A stretch of 64,000 nt of DNA, taken from Nemophila menziesii. Its lineage: Eukaryota > Streptophyta > Magnoliopsida > Boraginales > Hydrophyllaceae. Of the stretch, positions 33,330-43,926 are shown piece by piece. The stretch's first letter is position 1, and every line of letters begins with the position of its first letter. Where the stretch lies: positions 46,186,233 through 46,250,232 of the forward strand of contig JARWIR010000002.1 of the NCBI GenBank assembly GCA_029959085.1, read 5' to 3'. Made by a program: the position numbers and the translations under genes. The notes under the pieces are model-generated. The model saw nothing but the letters and a program-made list of their open reading frames with translations, did no database searches and had not been told where the DNA came from.

Positions 33330-34732
33330 TTTATTTATTTTGAAGCTTTAAAAGATATATGGTAATTAATTAGAGACCAAGTCAAGACAAAGAAGTAAAG
33401 GAAAGAGATATACATGGAAATAAGAATATTAAGGAATGATATATGCAAAGAAGGAAAAGATAAAGATGCCTTATGAATCTGAAATTCCAGTCACGTTTCA
33501 AAGACGAGTCCATACCTTAATATGGGCTAGGAATTTGGGCGAGTGGTCAGCACCAGTGGAAAGAGCTTCCCGAGACAAGCGGTTTTGAATATTGGAATGT
33601 GTCAAACGGATAAGTATTGAAGAATATATTACTAAACCAAATCAGTAGCAGAATCTTACATTTTCTAGATTTTAGGGTTACGAATTTAAGAGTTCTTAAC
33701 TTGTCTTTCACTCCAAGCAAATTTGACCTAGGCTTGCTAACACCTATAAATTCACCCCTTAGCCTCCTCTCTTCACACACTTCAGAGAATTACACAATAG
33801 GCTTAAAGTTTTCAAGTCAGAGCAAGAAGGCAAGGAGAAGCTAGTGATGGAGGAGTCCTGTTCTTCCATCATCAGTCATCTTACCCTTTAGGTTATCAAT
33901 TTATCTTTTGTATTTGAACATGAATTACTTTTATTTAATTTCATTTTTTAATTCTGTTATGAACTAATTTTATTAGTACTTGAGAATCGCTATATGGGTT
34001 GAACCCAACTCTATTTAATTTACATTTTCTGAATTTGGGATTTAATGGTTTAAATTAGACTAGGTATTTTGTGTTGACTATTATTTTGTTTTAATCACTA
34101 AGTTTGAAGTCATGAATAACACTTAACTCATAGTAATTAGGCTATTCCATATAGTGGCGTATGGATCACCTTGACTGGGGGTTTAATTACAGACTTAGAT
34201 AATAGACGCATAGTATCTGTTATTGACCCTGACGGGCTTAACTAACCACGCAACCAATGAGGTAAATTAGTATTCATCTGAAGGTAACTTATGTTCACCC
34301 TGACAGAGTTTGTATACCGTAGGATAGCTCTTAGGTCCACCCTGAAGGGGGCTAGGAGATATTAGAGTCCCGACTAGCACAATAATACCAGTTTAGCCAT
34401 TAACAGAAGTATAAATTAGATAGGTTAGGTGAAACCCTTGCGAGGATCAAGTACTCTCTCTCTCTCTCTTATGAAGTTTCAATTCTCTTTTACTTGCGTT
34501 ATTTTAATTCCGTAGTTTATTTTCTTGCATCTTTTAATTTATAAAAACGAAACAAAAATCTTATCTTTTATTTTTCTGTCAAGCAATTACTACTACTATC
34601 TGATTAATACCTGAGTTGTGCCTAATCCGTCCCTGCAAACGAACTTGTTTATTACTTGGACAACCGTGCACTTGCGGTGAAGTGGTTCCCTTATTTTCAG
34701 TTCTTAATTTATAAACACACCAGGACCCACCA
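33330..34732 (+). repeat. 3' LTR, recognisable part
   Basis: Colinear with the 5' LTR from about LTR position 340-384 onward (GAGACCAAGTCAAG at 33373 equals GAGACCATGTCAAG at 29408). It ends GACCCACCA followed by the target duplication. Sequence upstream of about 33330 does not match the first 340 bases of the 5' LTR and lacks TGATGTCTCC. A CT-repeat at 34451-34468 is longer than in the 5' LTR. Confidence 0.8.
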
Positions 34733-34737
34733 GTGGT
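34733..34737. repeat. Target-site duplication GTGGT, right
   Basis: Second copy of the 5-bp duplication, immediately followed by GGAAACCAAG, which encodes the ETK of the interrupted LINE endonuclease. Confidence 0.9.
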
Positions 34738-35720
34738 GGAAACCAAGGCGGTGGGCTCTTAGGAAACATCAATTTTATAATCCAAACATATCCATTAAAG
34801 TTGATGTGATTGGATTTTCGGGAGAATTTGAATCCTTAAGAATAGAGACGATATAGTTATTCAAATTTTAACGTTTCGTAAACAAGTTATTAATCTACTT
34901 ATATCTCAAGACTCATATAACCCTTATATTTTATATGATACTAAAACATGGATCTACGAAAGACTTTGTGACGCTTTGGTGACAGGAGGAACATACATGT
35001 ACCGTGGATTGTAACTAGTTATTTTAATCGAATTTTTTTCATTGAGGACAAGAGTGAGGTACTCCAGAAACATATAGACTCATAAAAAAATTAGAGATAT
35101 GGAGAAATTTTTAAGTTTTGGATGATTAGATATTTTTGGGCCATAAATTCACACTGAGTGATTCGTAAAACTCAAGGATGAGGAAAATGATGTGACTTGA
35201 TATGTCCTACGGAAATGATATCTAGCGAGAAAGGTTTCAATACCCAAAGGTTCATCACCTCCCCCAACTCATTTAGACCACTTTAATATTCTCATCAAGA
35301 TTTATCCTATACCATTTAACAATAGAAAGCGGCATCAAATCTGTTTTGAGGTAGCCTGGTGTTTCCTCGAAGGCTTATGAGATTTTGTAGGGAGCAAATA
35401 GGATGTACTTAGGAGTACACTTTGAGAATATTTAAAGAAGATGTGACAAGATTTATCGACTTAGAAACATGATAATTTTGGAGATATCTTCTGCAAGAAA
35501 AGGAACCTCATGTCTCGGCTGGAAGAGATCCAAAAGGCGTTGCAAATTTAATACAATGCCACCCTAGTGAAATTGGCGATTGGGATAAGTAATAAATATG
35601 TGAGTGTTTTCGAGTAAGAAGAAAGACATTGATTCATGCAAGTGCGATTAAATTGGGTTCACTTAGGAGAAAAGGGCAAGTCAAGTCGACGAGGAATTAA
35701 TAAGAACGATAATGAATGGC
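34738..35720 (+). pseudogene. LINE1 endonuclease and linker, after the insertion
   Basis: Continuation of LINE1 to the right of the LTR element. It starts with ETK (GAAACCAAG), then KVDVIGFSGEFESL (about 34798), matching the family 'vd.vG.SGG...lW'. A WIYERLCDALV stretch at about 34951 matches 'LW..L..l'. FGDIFCKKR at about 35477 and GDWDK-type linker codons follow. Relative to LINE3 the strongly conserved linker has been partly deleted: the GDK-N-xFY part and the following 40 bases are missing near 35665. Multiple stops; interrupted by 5.7 kb. Confidence 0.65.
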
Positions 35721-36446
35721 TTGAGATAATCATATAACATGGGTGAAGTACTTTTTTTAGAACTTGTTCTCGCTAGATGACACAATAGTATGATTATTTT
35801 CACTTCTTAATATGCCTACTCCGAAATCATTTTCCATCCAAACATTATCTGCGAGAGCTACTAGTGTATATATTTGAGTAGAGGTAATCAAGATGCAACC
35901 CCACAAGTCACTATAACCAGATGACATGACAACAGGGTTTTACCAAAAGTCTTGGGAGACAGTTAGTCCTTCGGTTTGTAATATGCTAAAACAGATGTTA
36001 CAAGATACTTATTTTCAGATAGAAGTCCTTGGCACATCCATACACTTGATTCTACATATAGAAAATCCAAAGTTCATCACATAAATTTTACCGACTAGCC
36101 TTATTAATGTGTGTTTCAAGAGTTATATATAATTATTGGATAATTAACTTCGTCCAATGCTAGCAGAAGTGATAAGCCCATATTTCTTCTAAATCGATCA
36201 AAGATCGACAACATCGTGCTAGTTAACGAAGAAGATTACTTTATGAGGCATGGATAGGATAGATGAGTCTTTATCGAAGTAAACGTGGTTGGTTTGAGTG
36301 TATTACTATGTTTAAGCGAGGTGTTGAGTTCGTAAGTATAACCTCTGTTGAATAAATAAATAAAAATAATTAAAGAAAGGATAAACTTTATAATGGTTTA
36401 GCTCACAATTGGCTTGTGATTGCATGATAATCCTTTGATAACAATG

Positions 36447-36481
<35 letters not shown>

Positions 36482-36700
36482 CATATCAAGACCATGTTCA
36501 CTCCCATGGTCTCTTGCGTGGTTTCCACGTTAAGAGAACTAATATTCCTATTCTTGTAGAGCATGCTTCGAAATAGTGGTATGTCTTTTAACCGTTGAGC
36601 ATGTGATGGCCTATCTTTATGGTGATCAAAGCTTGATCTTCCCAACTCCTTGAGTGGACCAAATATACTTCAATATGGCTTTCTATTACTGGAAATATTG
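35721..36700 (+). pseudogene. LINE1 reverse transcriptase remnant
   Basis: Degenerate RT blocks parallel to LINE3: TRVLPKVLGRQL-type reading of the FYQK...W block near 35935, an IDNIVLVNEEDYFMRH-type block at about 36186-36240, and HVMAYLYGDQSLIF at about 36599-36640 in place of the HLLFADDSLIF catalytic box. YGDQ keeps one acidic residue of the DD pair. A TA microsatellite (36449-36478) interrupts. The sequence then passes into P2. Confidence 0.55.
36449..36478. repeat. (TA)n microsatellite in LINE1 RT
   Basis: About 15 TA units. The paralogous site at 49799-49816 in LINE3 has about half that length. Confidence 0.9.
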
Positions 36701-39700
36701 AAAAAGAAAACAAAAATCATTTTCTATAAAGAAAAAATATTTACAGAAACAAAAACTAGGCCTATGTGTTTCAGTTTTGCGAATGGAATGTCTTCGCTGA
36801 TAGATTATTTTGGAAATTTTTTTTTACGTCTTTATACAATTCCTTTGTTTTTTGTAATTGCAAAATATAACTAGTATATCGTAATTTTGTAATTTTTCTA
36901 ACAAATAATTTGCAGTTTGATGTGTAAATTATAATCAAATAAATACATAAACATTATGGATTGCGATAAAAAAATTCTTAAGGAATTAGAATTAAATTTT
37001 TTATCATGACTATAAATTGATTTATTTAGTAAAAAAATATGACTCTCTAGTGAGCAAATGATATGTTGGAGGAGACTTGTTTTGGGTAAGACCATCTCGA
37101 ATATTAATTCACTTTTTGTTCTTTATATTAACATAAGTCGAGTCTAAAAGTAATCACAAAATTATTTTGGCACATCAACTTTATTTCCTCTATTTCCATT
37201 ACTCAATAACATTATTCAATATTCTACTATTCACTTATCATTTGATTTTCAATTATATTGTTTATTCTTCCATCTAAGGTCAATAGCGGGTCAGATAAAC
37301 TTACTAAACCCTCTAGGTGCTCCAACCACTAAGTATGATTAAACTATCCCTATCTCTGGTAATGTCTTTCCATAATCTATTTAATGAGTCTGTGTATTGC
37401 ATTGATCCAACCCTCAATAGTGTAACTTTTATGACAACAAACACACACTATATTAAAACCTCTCACATCCTCCATAAACATATCACAAACATATCACAAT
37501 CTTACAAATATTCACACTTCCCTCTCCAAAATATTTTCAAACCAAAGTATTGAACACTTGTTGAATTCCCCTTCACCCACAGAAACTCAAATTTAAGTTT
37601 TTACTTTAAAAAAACAAAAAATATAGAGCAATACAAAAATATAACCATTTCCTTGTCATCGACCATATTATATATATCCTAAATAATACTCGGTCAAGGT
37701 GAGAAAAATATATTCGACTTATAAACATATCATCATATAATTTGTTGTCTCGTATTAGCCCATGATAAGACACAAAAATGAAACTGCTCCAGCTATATAC
37801 CCTACATGGGAGATAAAACCATCACCCAAGTTGTCCTTATATTATCTTCCAAGCGACGTGTCGTGTTCATCTTGGTATACCAGTTGATATCTATCAATCC
37901 TAAATTTTCTTTTGCCTTCCTTATTCGACTCACCCACGCATACATCACCACTCAGTCTCCAGCCAACACAAAACACTTCTTAACAACTGCCATTTGAGAT
38001 CAAACTCCACCACCAATATCACTCCTACACCATCAACAAGAAGCTCTTATCCAAGAACTAAAATTTTATGTAAATGTTAATTTGTTGTAAATAAAATTCT
38101 AAAAAACATCATGACAAAACCTTATTTTAGATTTATATAAACACACTAATATTTTACCTTCAAACTCTTTTATCCACTTTCCTATTTTCTCGAGGTTATC
38201 ATACACTTTCACAAAAATTAAACATTTTAAGATTCTTTTTGTAAGTAAGTATTAATTTATATTATAATGAAACAAATTAGTTTAACAAACAATTTATTGG
38301 GAAAAAATTAATCCCAGTAACGCTTAGTTAACTAAAACTACGTGGCCCCATTTTCTTAATGAGCACAAGTCTTGTTCATCTGTATTTAATGTGATCTTAA
38401 CTGTATGGTTAACTAACTCGAATCGCTAATTTATAATACTAGTTCTAGGATAACAGTAAAAATTATTACCCTCTGATTAGTTCGGTTAATCTCGAGATAA
38501 CATGGGGTTTACCTTAAATGAAAGTAGTAAAAAAATTCATAATATTCAACCTTTTTAGAATAAAATTTTTAGAATAATATATGTATTACACATTTCTAAG
38601 ATCTATTTCGAGCATACTACTAAGTAAACCAAACCTTTGATATGTTACACATTTTTTAATTTGACACTAATAAAATAAGATCTCGGCATCCTTTCGAGAA
38701 TCTTGCTTGGTCCTTTCAAATAAATTTATATTAAAAAGAACGTAATCCTCAAAAAAAATTAATATAATTTGAATAAAAGTATGCAATACATAAAATTAAA
38801 AATATCTCATAGTATTTCTAGGACATGAAATCTATAATTTAAAATAAAGATTAGGTTGGTAAAACCAAATATGCCTAATGAGATCAAACTTAATAATGAG
38901 ATATTATATATGAAAAAAGTTATATAAGTTGAACTTTTTTTTTAAATGTGAATTAAGGCATAAATGTTTGGGCTCTATTTGGTAAAATTTTATTTTTCTC
39001 TCTTAGGTTGGGCTCGATTTAGTTGGACTCTTAATCTTGCTCAACCCTACGAAAACCATACCCGCATAACAGATCATTTTAAATTCTTTGACTCTTTAAT
39101 TAGGCTGCAGTCAGAATCTTAACTTTCCCCTCTTAAAATTTCAATCTTTAACATTTTAGCACTATAAGATCTAATTATTTTGCAAATTTTTAACCACTGC
39201 AACCTCAATACCCTCGACAATCTAGTCTTTCTCAAATTTTTTTTTAAAAAATTCGATTATTTCTTCAAATCCAAAAGATATCCAAAATATATATGAATAA
39301 TCTATGGATTCCAATGTATGATATTCACATTTGAGGTAAATAAATTTATAACTGGTTTTTTCTTTCAATCTAAATCATATATGATGTCTTTACTTATTTT
39401 GGCCAAATATATTCGTAAAGATATATGTTTATTCATCATCTTGTTTGAAAAGTAATTGTTTCTTTTAATCTATATGGTATAAGAAACAACTACAAATAAA
39501 TTTTAAATTTTTTATTTTTAATTAAATGATTATGGAGATTTTTAACAAATTACCCAATTAAGGGTTGTCATGATATCTAATGAAGAGCAAATATGGAATT
39601 TTAGATGTATGTCATTTCACTTGTTTTTTAACAAAACTTAAAAAAGAAAAGATAGATCTCAAACTCAAGTCAGCAATTTTCGTTTTGTTGTTATATTATA

Positions 39701-40159
39701 TGTATGATTAAGTCTAAATTTGTATATTGTTTAAATTATTTATCTTCTAAATAATTATATGTCTGAGATCTTAAAAAAATTATATGATTTTGTTTGGGGA
39801 AATATGAATTCTATGTATAGATTATATACACAAACATATGGGGGTAGTGGTTAGTTTAATCTATAGTTAATTTTAAATTTTATACCACAAATTAAGATTT
39901 GATGGCAGATGATCTATGGAAAGTGTTGTAATTAAACTTTTGGGAAGTAACTTTATTTAGATTTGTTGATAATTAGATGAATTATTCTAATTAAACAAAT
40001 TCTATCAACTGAAGTTCATTAATAATGGTTCAAAATCTAATTAGTACTAATGATATATTTTTTATTGTTTTTTAAAATAGATATACAAAGATCATTGGTC
40101 ATGACATTTCAATATATAACAATATTTCATATATCTGGTAAGTCTTAATCTCAAAAAGG

Positions 40160-40590
40160 AAGAATTGGTTGAATATTCTTCCCAATTGAGAATTTCCTCT
40201 TCTTTTTGTTGGGATACAAGGATATGATGAGCAGGAAAGCAACGATCCCTCATGGTTTAACTGTATTGAGGTAAATAAAGTGGTTGATTTGGTCAAAAGA
40301 CTGGCGATAAGAAGTACATGGCTATTAGAGAAGGAGATAGGTGTAATAACTCTGTATCGACAAGAGCTTGTGAAAGACTGTGTTTAATAAGGTTAAGGTT
40401 GGAAGAGTTGAGCGGGGCAAGAGAGAGAAGTTATTATCATGTCTATAGTTAGATCAATACGCGGATACAAGAAAGATGAACGAATTAAATCCCTTGGATT
40501 TATTACTAATCCAAGGAGGTTTAATGTTGTCGTTACACTGGCTAAAATGCTACTTATTATTGTTGGTGATCCCCACATTTTGCATAAGAT
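40160..40590 (+). pseudogene. SDE3-type RNA helicase fragment, copy 1
   Basis: Pseudogene of the C-terminal RecA-like domain of SDE3 (MOV10-like superfamily-1 helicase of plant RNA silencing). Readable blocks: LNILPN-stop-EFPLLFVGIQG, YDEQESNDPSWFNCIEV, EIGVITLYR (motif IV region), VKVGRVE then QEREVIIMSIVRS (motif V region, with the central FQG lost) and LGFITNPRRFNVVVTLAKML (motif VI; family NPRRFNVAxTRA, so the Arg of TRA is Leu here). A 19-bp deletion after TLYR, absent from copy 2, shifts the frame; another shift lies before QERE. No N-terminal helicase motifs (Walker A, DEAD-like) occur nearby, and no intron is obvious within the stretch. Confidence 0.88.
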
Positions 40591-41332
40591 AATATTTCCT
40601 TTTATTTATTCATCTCTTTCATTTTCTAGAAATAAAATTTTATACATTATTTTTAGAGTATTTTAGATTTCAATTGATATAATATGTACTTAATTAATTG
40701 TATTCTTCAACCACAAGATAGAAAATTGTTAGTCTAACATGCAAAAACTGCTCATGAATATTATAAATTGCAAATGTGTCATCTTTAATAACCTTAGAAT
40801 ACCTTAAAAGAAACCTTCATATTGGCTATAAAGGGACAATTTTTAGTGTAGGAGTTAAGTTACATTACTTAATCAACGTAACAAATTTGTTAAAATATCC
40901 AAGTTCTCAACTTGTAATCATGAAAATCAAAGTTAGATAATGAGCATGAGCTACTAGATAAGACATAGTAAATCTGAAAGAAGCCAAAAAAATTTACTTT
41001 GGGTACCTTTTTGTAACAAACATTTGTTTTTGATAAAGTTGAGTTTTTTTAGGTAAAAATTAAATTGTCTGATATTTGCTTTATCAGTTTCATGATAGAC
41101 TTAATGTCTTTTTTTTACTTTTGTTAATTATTCTTAAAAGCTGAAAGTACATATATATTGTCACGCTAATCAAATGTGTGAAGAAATATAAGTCGTTTGT
41201 TGATATATTTTTTTTAAAAGTGGTTTCAATTTTTATCCTTTTACACACAAGGGCTACATTTTATAAAAAAAAGTAGGTTTACTAAAAAATATGATTATTA
41301 ACTAGGGCCAGAGCGAGGACAACCCAAAAACC

Positions 41333-41557
41333 ATGAACGTGATTAGCAAAAAGTTTGAGGAGCTAATTGGGGTGGTGGGGTTAGCAATTTTGGCAACCAT
41401 GCATGAAGAAGATTCACAAGATACAATCTTTTCTCTGTCGCCAAAACCATCAAATATCATATCCATGTTCAACTTAGTGGGTAGTTTTAATAATAGAACT
41501 GTTAAGAAAATGTCAACTTGGAAAGAGATGGAGAAGCCCAGAAGATATACCCTGTAA
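41333..41557 (+). pseudogene. Unidentified 74-codon ORF in P2
   Basis: Open frame ISKKFEELIGVVGLAIL and onward, of unknown nature. The P4 counterpart (54886-55130) is disrupted by an A-rich insertion of about 24 bp, and P1/P3 do not keep the frame. It lies upstream of LINE2 ORF1 and might be an old 5' extension of that ORF. No domain recognised. Confidence 0.25.
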
Positions 41558-42091
41558 AGAATCTTAAAAAAAATACTAACTCATGTATATTTTGACGGTC
41601 AATTGTTTGGGGTAACTATGTAACTGAGGGGAACAACTGCGATATATTTGGTACTGCGACTATTGGTTTGAGTTAAATATATTATGTATTTGTCCTAACA
41701 ATTCCTTCACACTCTAGATAATGAAAACTTCATATGTGGATTCTGAAAAGCAAGCAATATATCAAAGATTTCGTCGAGCCGTTTGCCTTGGAAGATGAGT
41801 GCTATGTTCCGGATGAAATTTTAAAATATTAGTTTTTGTTATATAAATGTAAATTTTAAATGTACAAAGAGGATTTATTCATGTTCTTGTTAAAGAAATG
41901 TGATAATAAATGTAAAACACGAAAATTTTATTGTTCTTTGTTAAAATGTTTTGTTGTTAAATACTTTGAATTCATATCATGGTTAATGATATGCTTGGAA
42001 AGTTGTTTGTTTGTACCTTAATGAAACAAGTACAACTAATGTATAACTAATGATTCTATGTATATGTGTATTCTATGTATATGATTACAAG

Positions 42092-43443
42092 TCACCCCAC
42101 TTGAATTTCTCTTTTGATATTACATCCCAAACTAAACAAGAATCTTGGATGTGCCTATCTTTGAAACAGTTTTTTAGAAGTATATATGTTTGAGAATTGG
42201 TTAAATTATGTAAACCAGGCGATCCATTAAAATGCTTTTAATACCAGATCCTAATAATGTCGTATCGAGTTGGAATATGACACTCATTAATCCATGCTCA
42301 TGGTTTTATGTTACATGCAACATTGACAATAGTGTCGCTTAATCCTCTTATTCTTAAACAGAATGATAACTCCATGGATTCAGTAATTGACAAATATTAT
42401 AATTTGTTCTCGGGCTCAATTGATTCAATGCAGGGGATGGAAATCGAAGGTTCAAACAAGCGCATTAGTTAATATTAATAATCATCATAAAAAGGAGAGT
42501 AGAGGTGACGAAAAAGAGCCAACAAATCACCTGCTATATATTGATGTTATTCGAGCCATCAAGGCACTATGCCTTATTCACCAAAGGGTGTAGCAGGCTC
42601 AAGAACCCCAAAAGCAAGAAGTGAATGGCGCTAATAGAAGGCCTGACTTGTTCCATATTCGTGAAAATGAACCTCATCCAAATCTGACGTACCCACAACT
42701 CATGTGCACGGCGGAATAAAAGCAAAATGGTTGTAGGGTATTAAAAATCTATTTGATTACATAGCTACAATATAGGTTATACATATCTATCGAATAAAAT
42801 GAATCAAATTAGGGGTCCAAAAGATTATATGAAATTAGTAGAGTTTGGGTATGGTTTTTTCCTAGCAAATTTTGATAGCTTGGAGGACTACAATAGAATT
42901 ATGATGGGGTTCTTGATGATACTAGATTGTTATTTAATAGTGCAAACATAGGACCCTTACCTCAAGCATGCTGCCTCACGTAGCACTAGTGATAAAGACA
43001 ATTGCAGACCAATGAGAATAGTGTCACGGGATGAAAACAATAGGTGTCCAGGAATTTGATAATTCAACTAAAAGAATACCAAACAAGTGAAATCATAGAG
43101 AACCCGGCAGGTATCATATCATTTGTTAATGAATTAGTGGCTGATAATATTGCATTTTAAGACAGTGTTAAAAGGAGTAGTGACACAGCTCTACAGGACC
43201 TTTTCTATAATAATTTAGAGCACCCGGGAACATTACATGTCTTCTACCAAATTCCATAATTGCACATAGTTCCACCTGTTCTCCCAGACTTGAATGTTGT
43301 GTGTGCTCCATAGGAGAAAAATGAACAGATCTTGTAATCTTGATCGAGGGAGATGAGATTTCTGAGCTGATGAAAAAACGAGAGTGAGCATGGAACCAGC
43401 GCAGGAGTTGTCGTATTTCGGAATAATATTAGTTTTCTCTATG
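42092..43443 (+). mobile_element. LINE2, truncated after ORF1 at the duplication junction
   Basis: Third copy of the sequence starting TCACCCCACTTGAATTT (2044 and 55665). ORF1 remnants are present, but homology to LINE0/LINE4 stops at 43443-43449, where P3 begins. No endonuclease or RT. The truncation is explained by the tandem duplication breakpoint rather than by 5' truncation during retrotransposition. Confidence 0.8.
42387..43160 (+). pseudogene. LINE2 ORF1 (DUF4283-like) pseudogene
   Basis: Same architecture as the ORF1 of LINE0 and LINE4. The N-terminal frame 42387-42593 is followed by the NEPHPNLTYPQLMCTAE block (about 42669-42717) and a DUF4283 core at 42799-42960 (LANFDSLEDYNRIMMG..., then LDCYLIV, then a TAG in place of the Trp codon of TWDP). 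The stop within the core and single-base losses make it non-functional. Confidence 0.6.
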
Positions 43444-43449
43444 TTTCCT
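43444..43449. repeat. Duplication junction, 6-bp microhomology TTTCCT
   Basis: To the left the sequence follows LINE0/LINE4 (ATGTTTCCT then TGATTG in those copies); to the right it follows P1 from 24552 (TTTTTCCT then CCTTAATTTAAG). TTTCCT is shared by both parents. This marks the head-to-tail join of the two 13-kb units. Confidence 0.85.
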
Positions 43450-43766
43450 CCTTAATTTAAGATAATATTTGAGTAATGCAAGTTAAGTTTCTTTCTTATG
43501 AGCTCGATTTGGGTAGCCTTTCAATTAAACTCAGACTTTTCCATAGAAAATCCATACCCATAAAAAACGTCATTTTAAATTCTTTGACTCTTAAAGTGTG
43601 TCTGCTTTTGATTTTGATCTTGTGTTGGGATCAATCTTAACCAACTCTACCCATATCTTTTTTCACTTAATCATGAATTTGATAGAAAGGCAAGAAGTGC
43701 CCCAAAATAGTTACAAGTTTTCAGCGATACTCGTGGGTAAGCATCAATACTAATTAACCTACTAAA

Positions 43767-43926
43767 CTGGAGACTTAAAGTAAAGGCCCAATTTCCAAAC
43801 AACAGTCCATTAAGTTGATATTTTTCTTACTCTAACGAGTAAAGCAGAAGTTTATATCCCTATTACAAGCAAGGTTACAAATATCTCTAAAAGAGTGCGA
43901 GGTTCTTTTTTTATTGAAAGATAGCT
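43767..43926. mobile_element. 160-bp insertion specific to P3
   Basis: P1 reads AACCTATTAAAATTATATT across this point; P3 reads AACCTACTAAA, then 160 bp, then AATTATATT. The insert begins CTGGAGACTTAAAG and ends GAAAGATAGCT. No convincing inverted ends or target duplication beyond AA. Could be a small non-autonomous element, or ancestral sequence lost from P1. Confidence 0.45.

Larger units (their letters stand above)
29025..34732 (+). mobile_element. Athila-type Ty3/gypsy LTR element, non-autonomous
   Basis: 5708-bp insertion with LTRs, tRNA-Asp primer-binding site, decayed gag and a 3' region, flanked by 5-bp target duplications. All of protease, reverse transcriptase, RNase H and integrase are missing; gag runs straight into short 3' coding remnants. 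It interrupts LINE1 one codon before the endonuclease Glu. The 5' LTR and 3' LTR are colinear only over about the last 1.35 kb, where they differ by several per cent and by an extra segment of about 40 bp in the 3' LTR. Old and transposition-defective without helper proteins. Confidence 0.9.
36701..42091. repeat. P2: P module, SDE3-bearing type
   Basis: Colinear with P4 (50011-55664) at a few per cent difference, and an older relative of P0, P1 and P3. It contains a helicase gene fragment (40160-40590) and lacks the SINE. Compared with P4 it has lost about 260 bp at about 39105 (between AATTAGGCT and GCAGTCAG). Short frames at 37317-37553 and 37806-37997 are conserved in P4, but stop patterns in P0 argue against a real protein. 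Confidence 0.75.

Noticed and set aside
36449..36478. TATA-box promoter for a downstream gene
   Set aside because: It is a TA microsatellite within a dead reverse transcriptase, of different length in its paralogue, with no gene downstream.
37317..37553. 78-codon ORF conserved at 50652-50888
   Set aside because: Conservation is explained by recent duplication; the older P0 copy (18588-18773) has stops in this frame and opens on the other strand.
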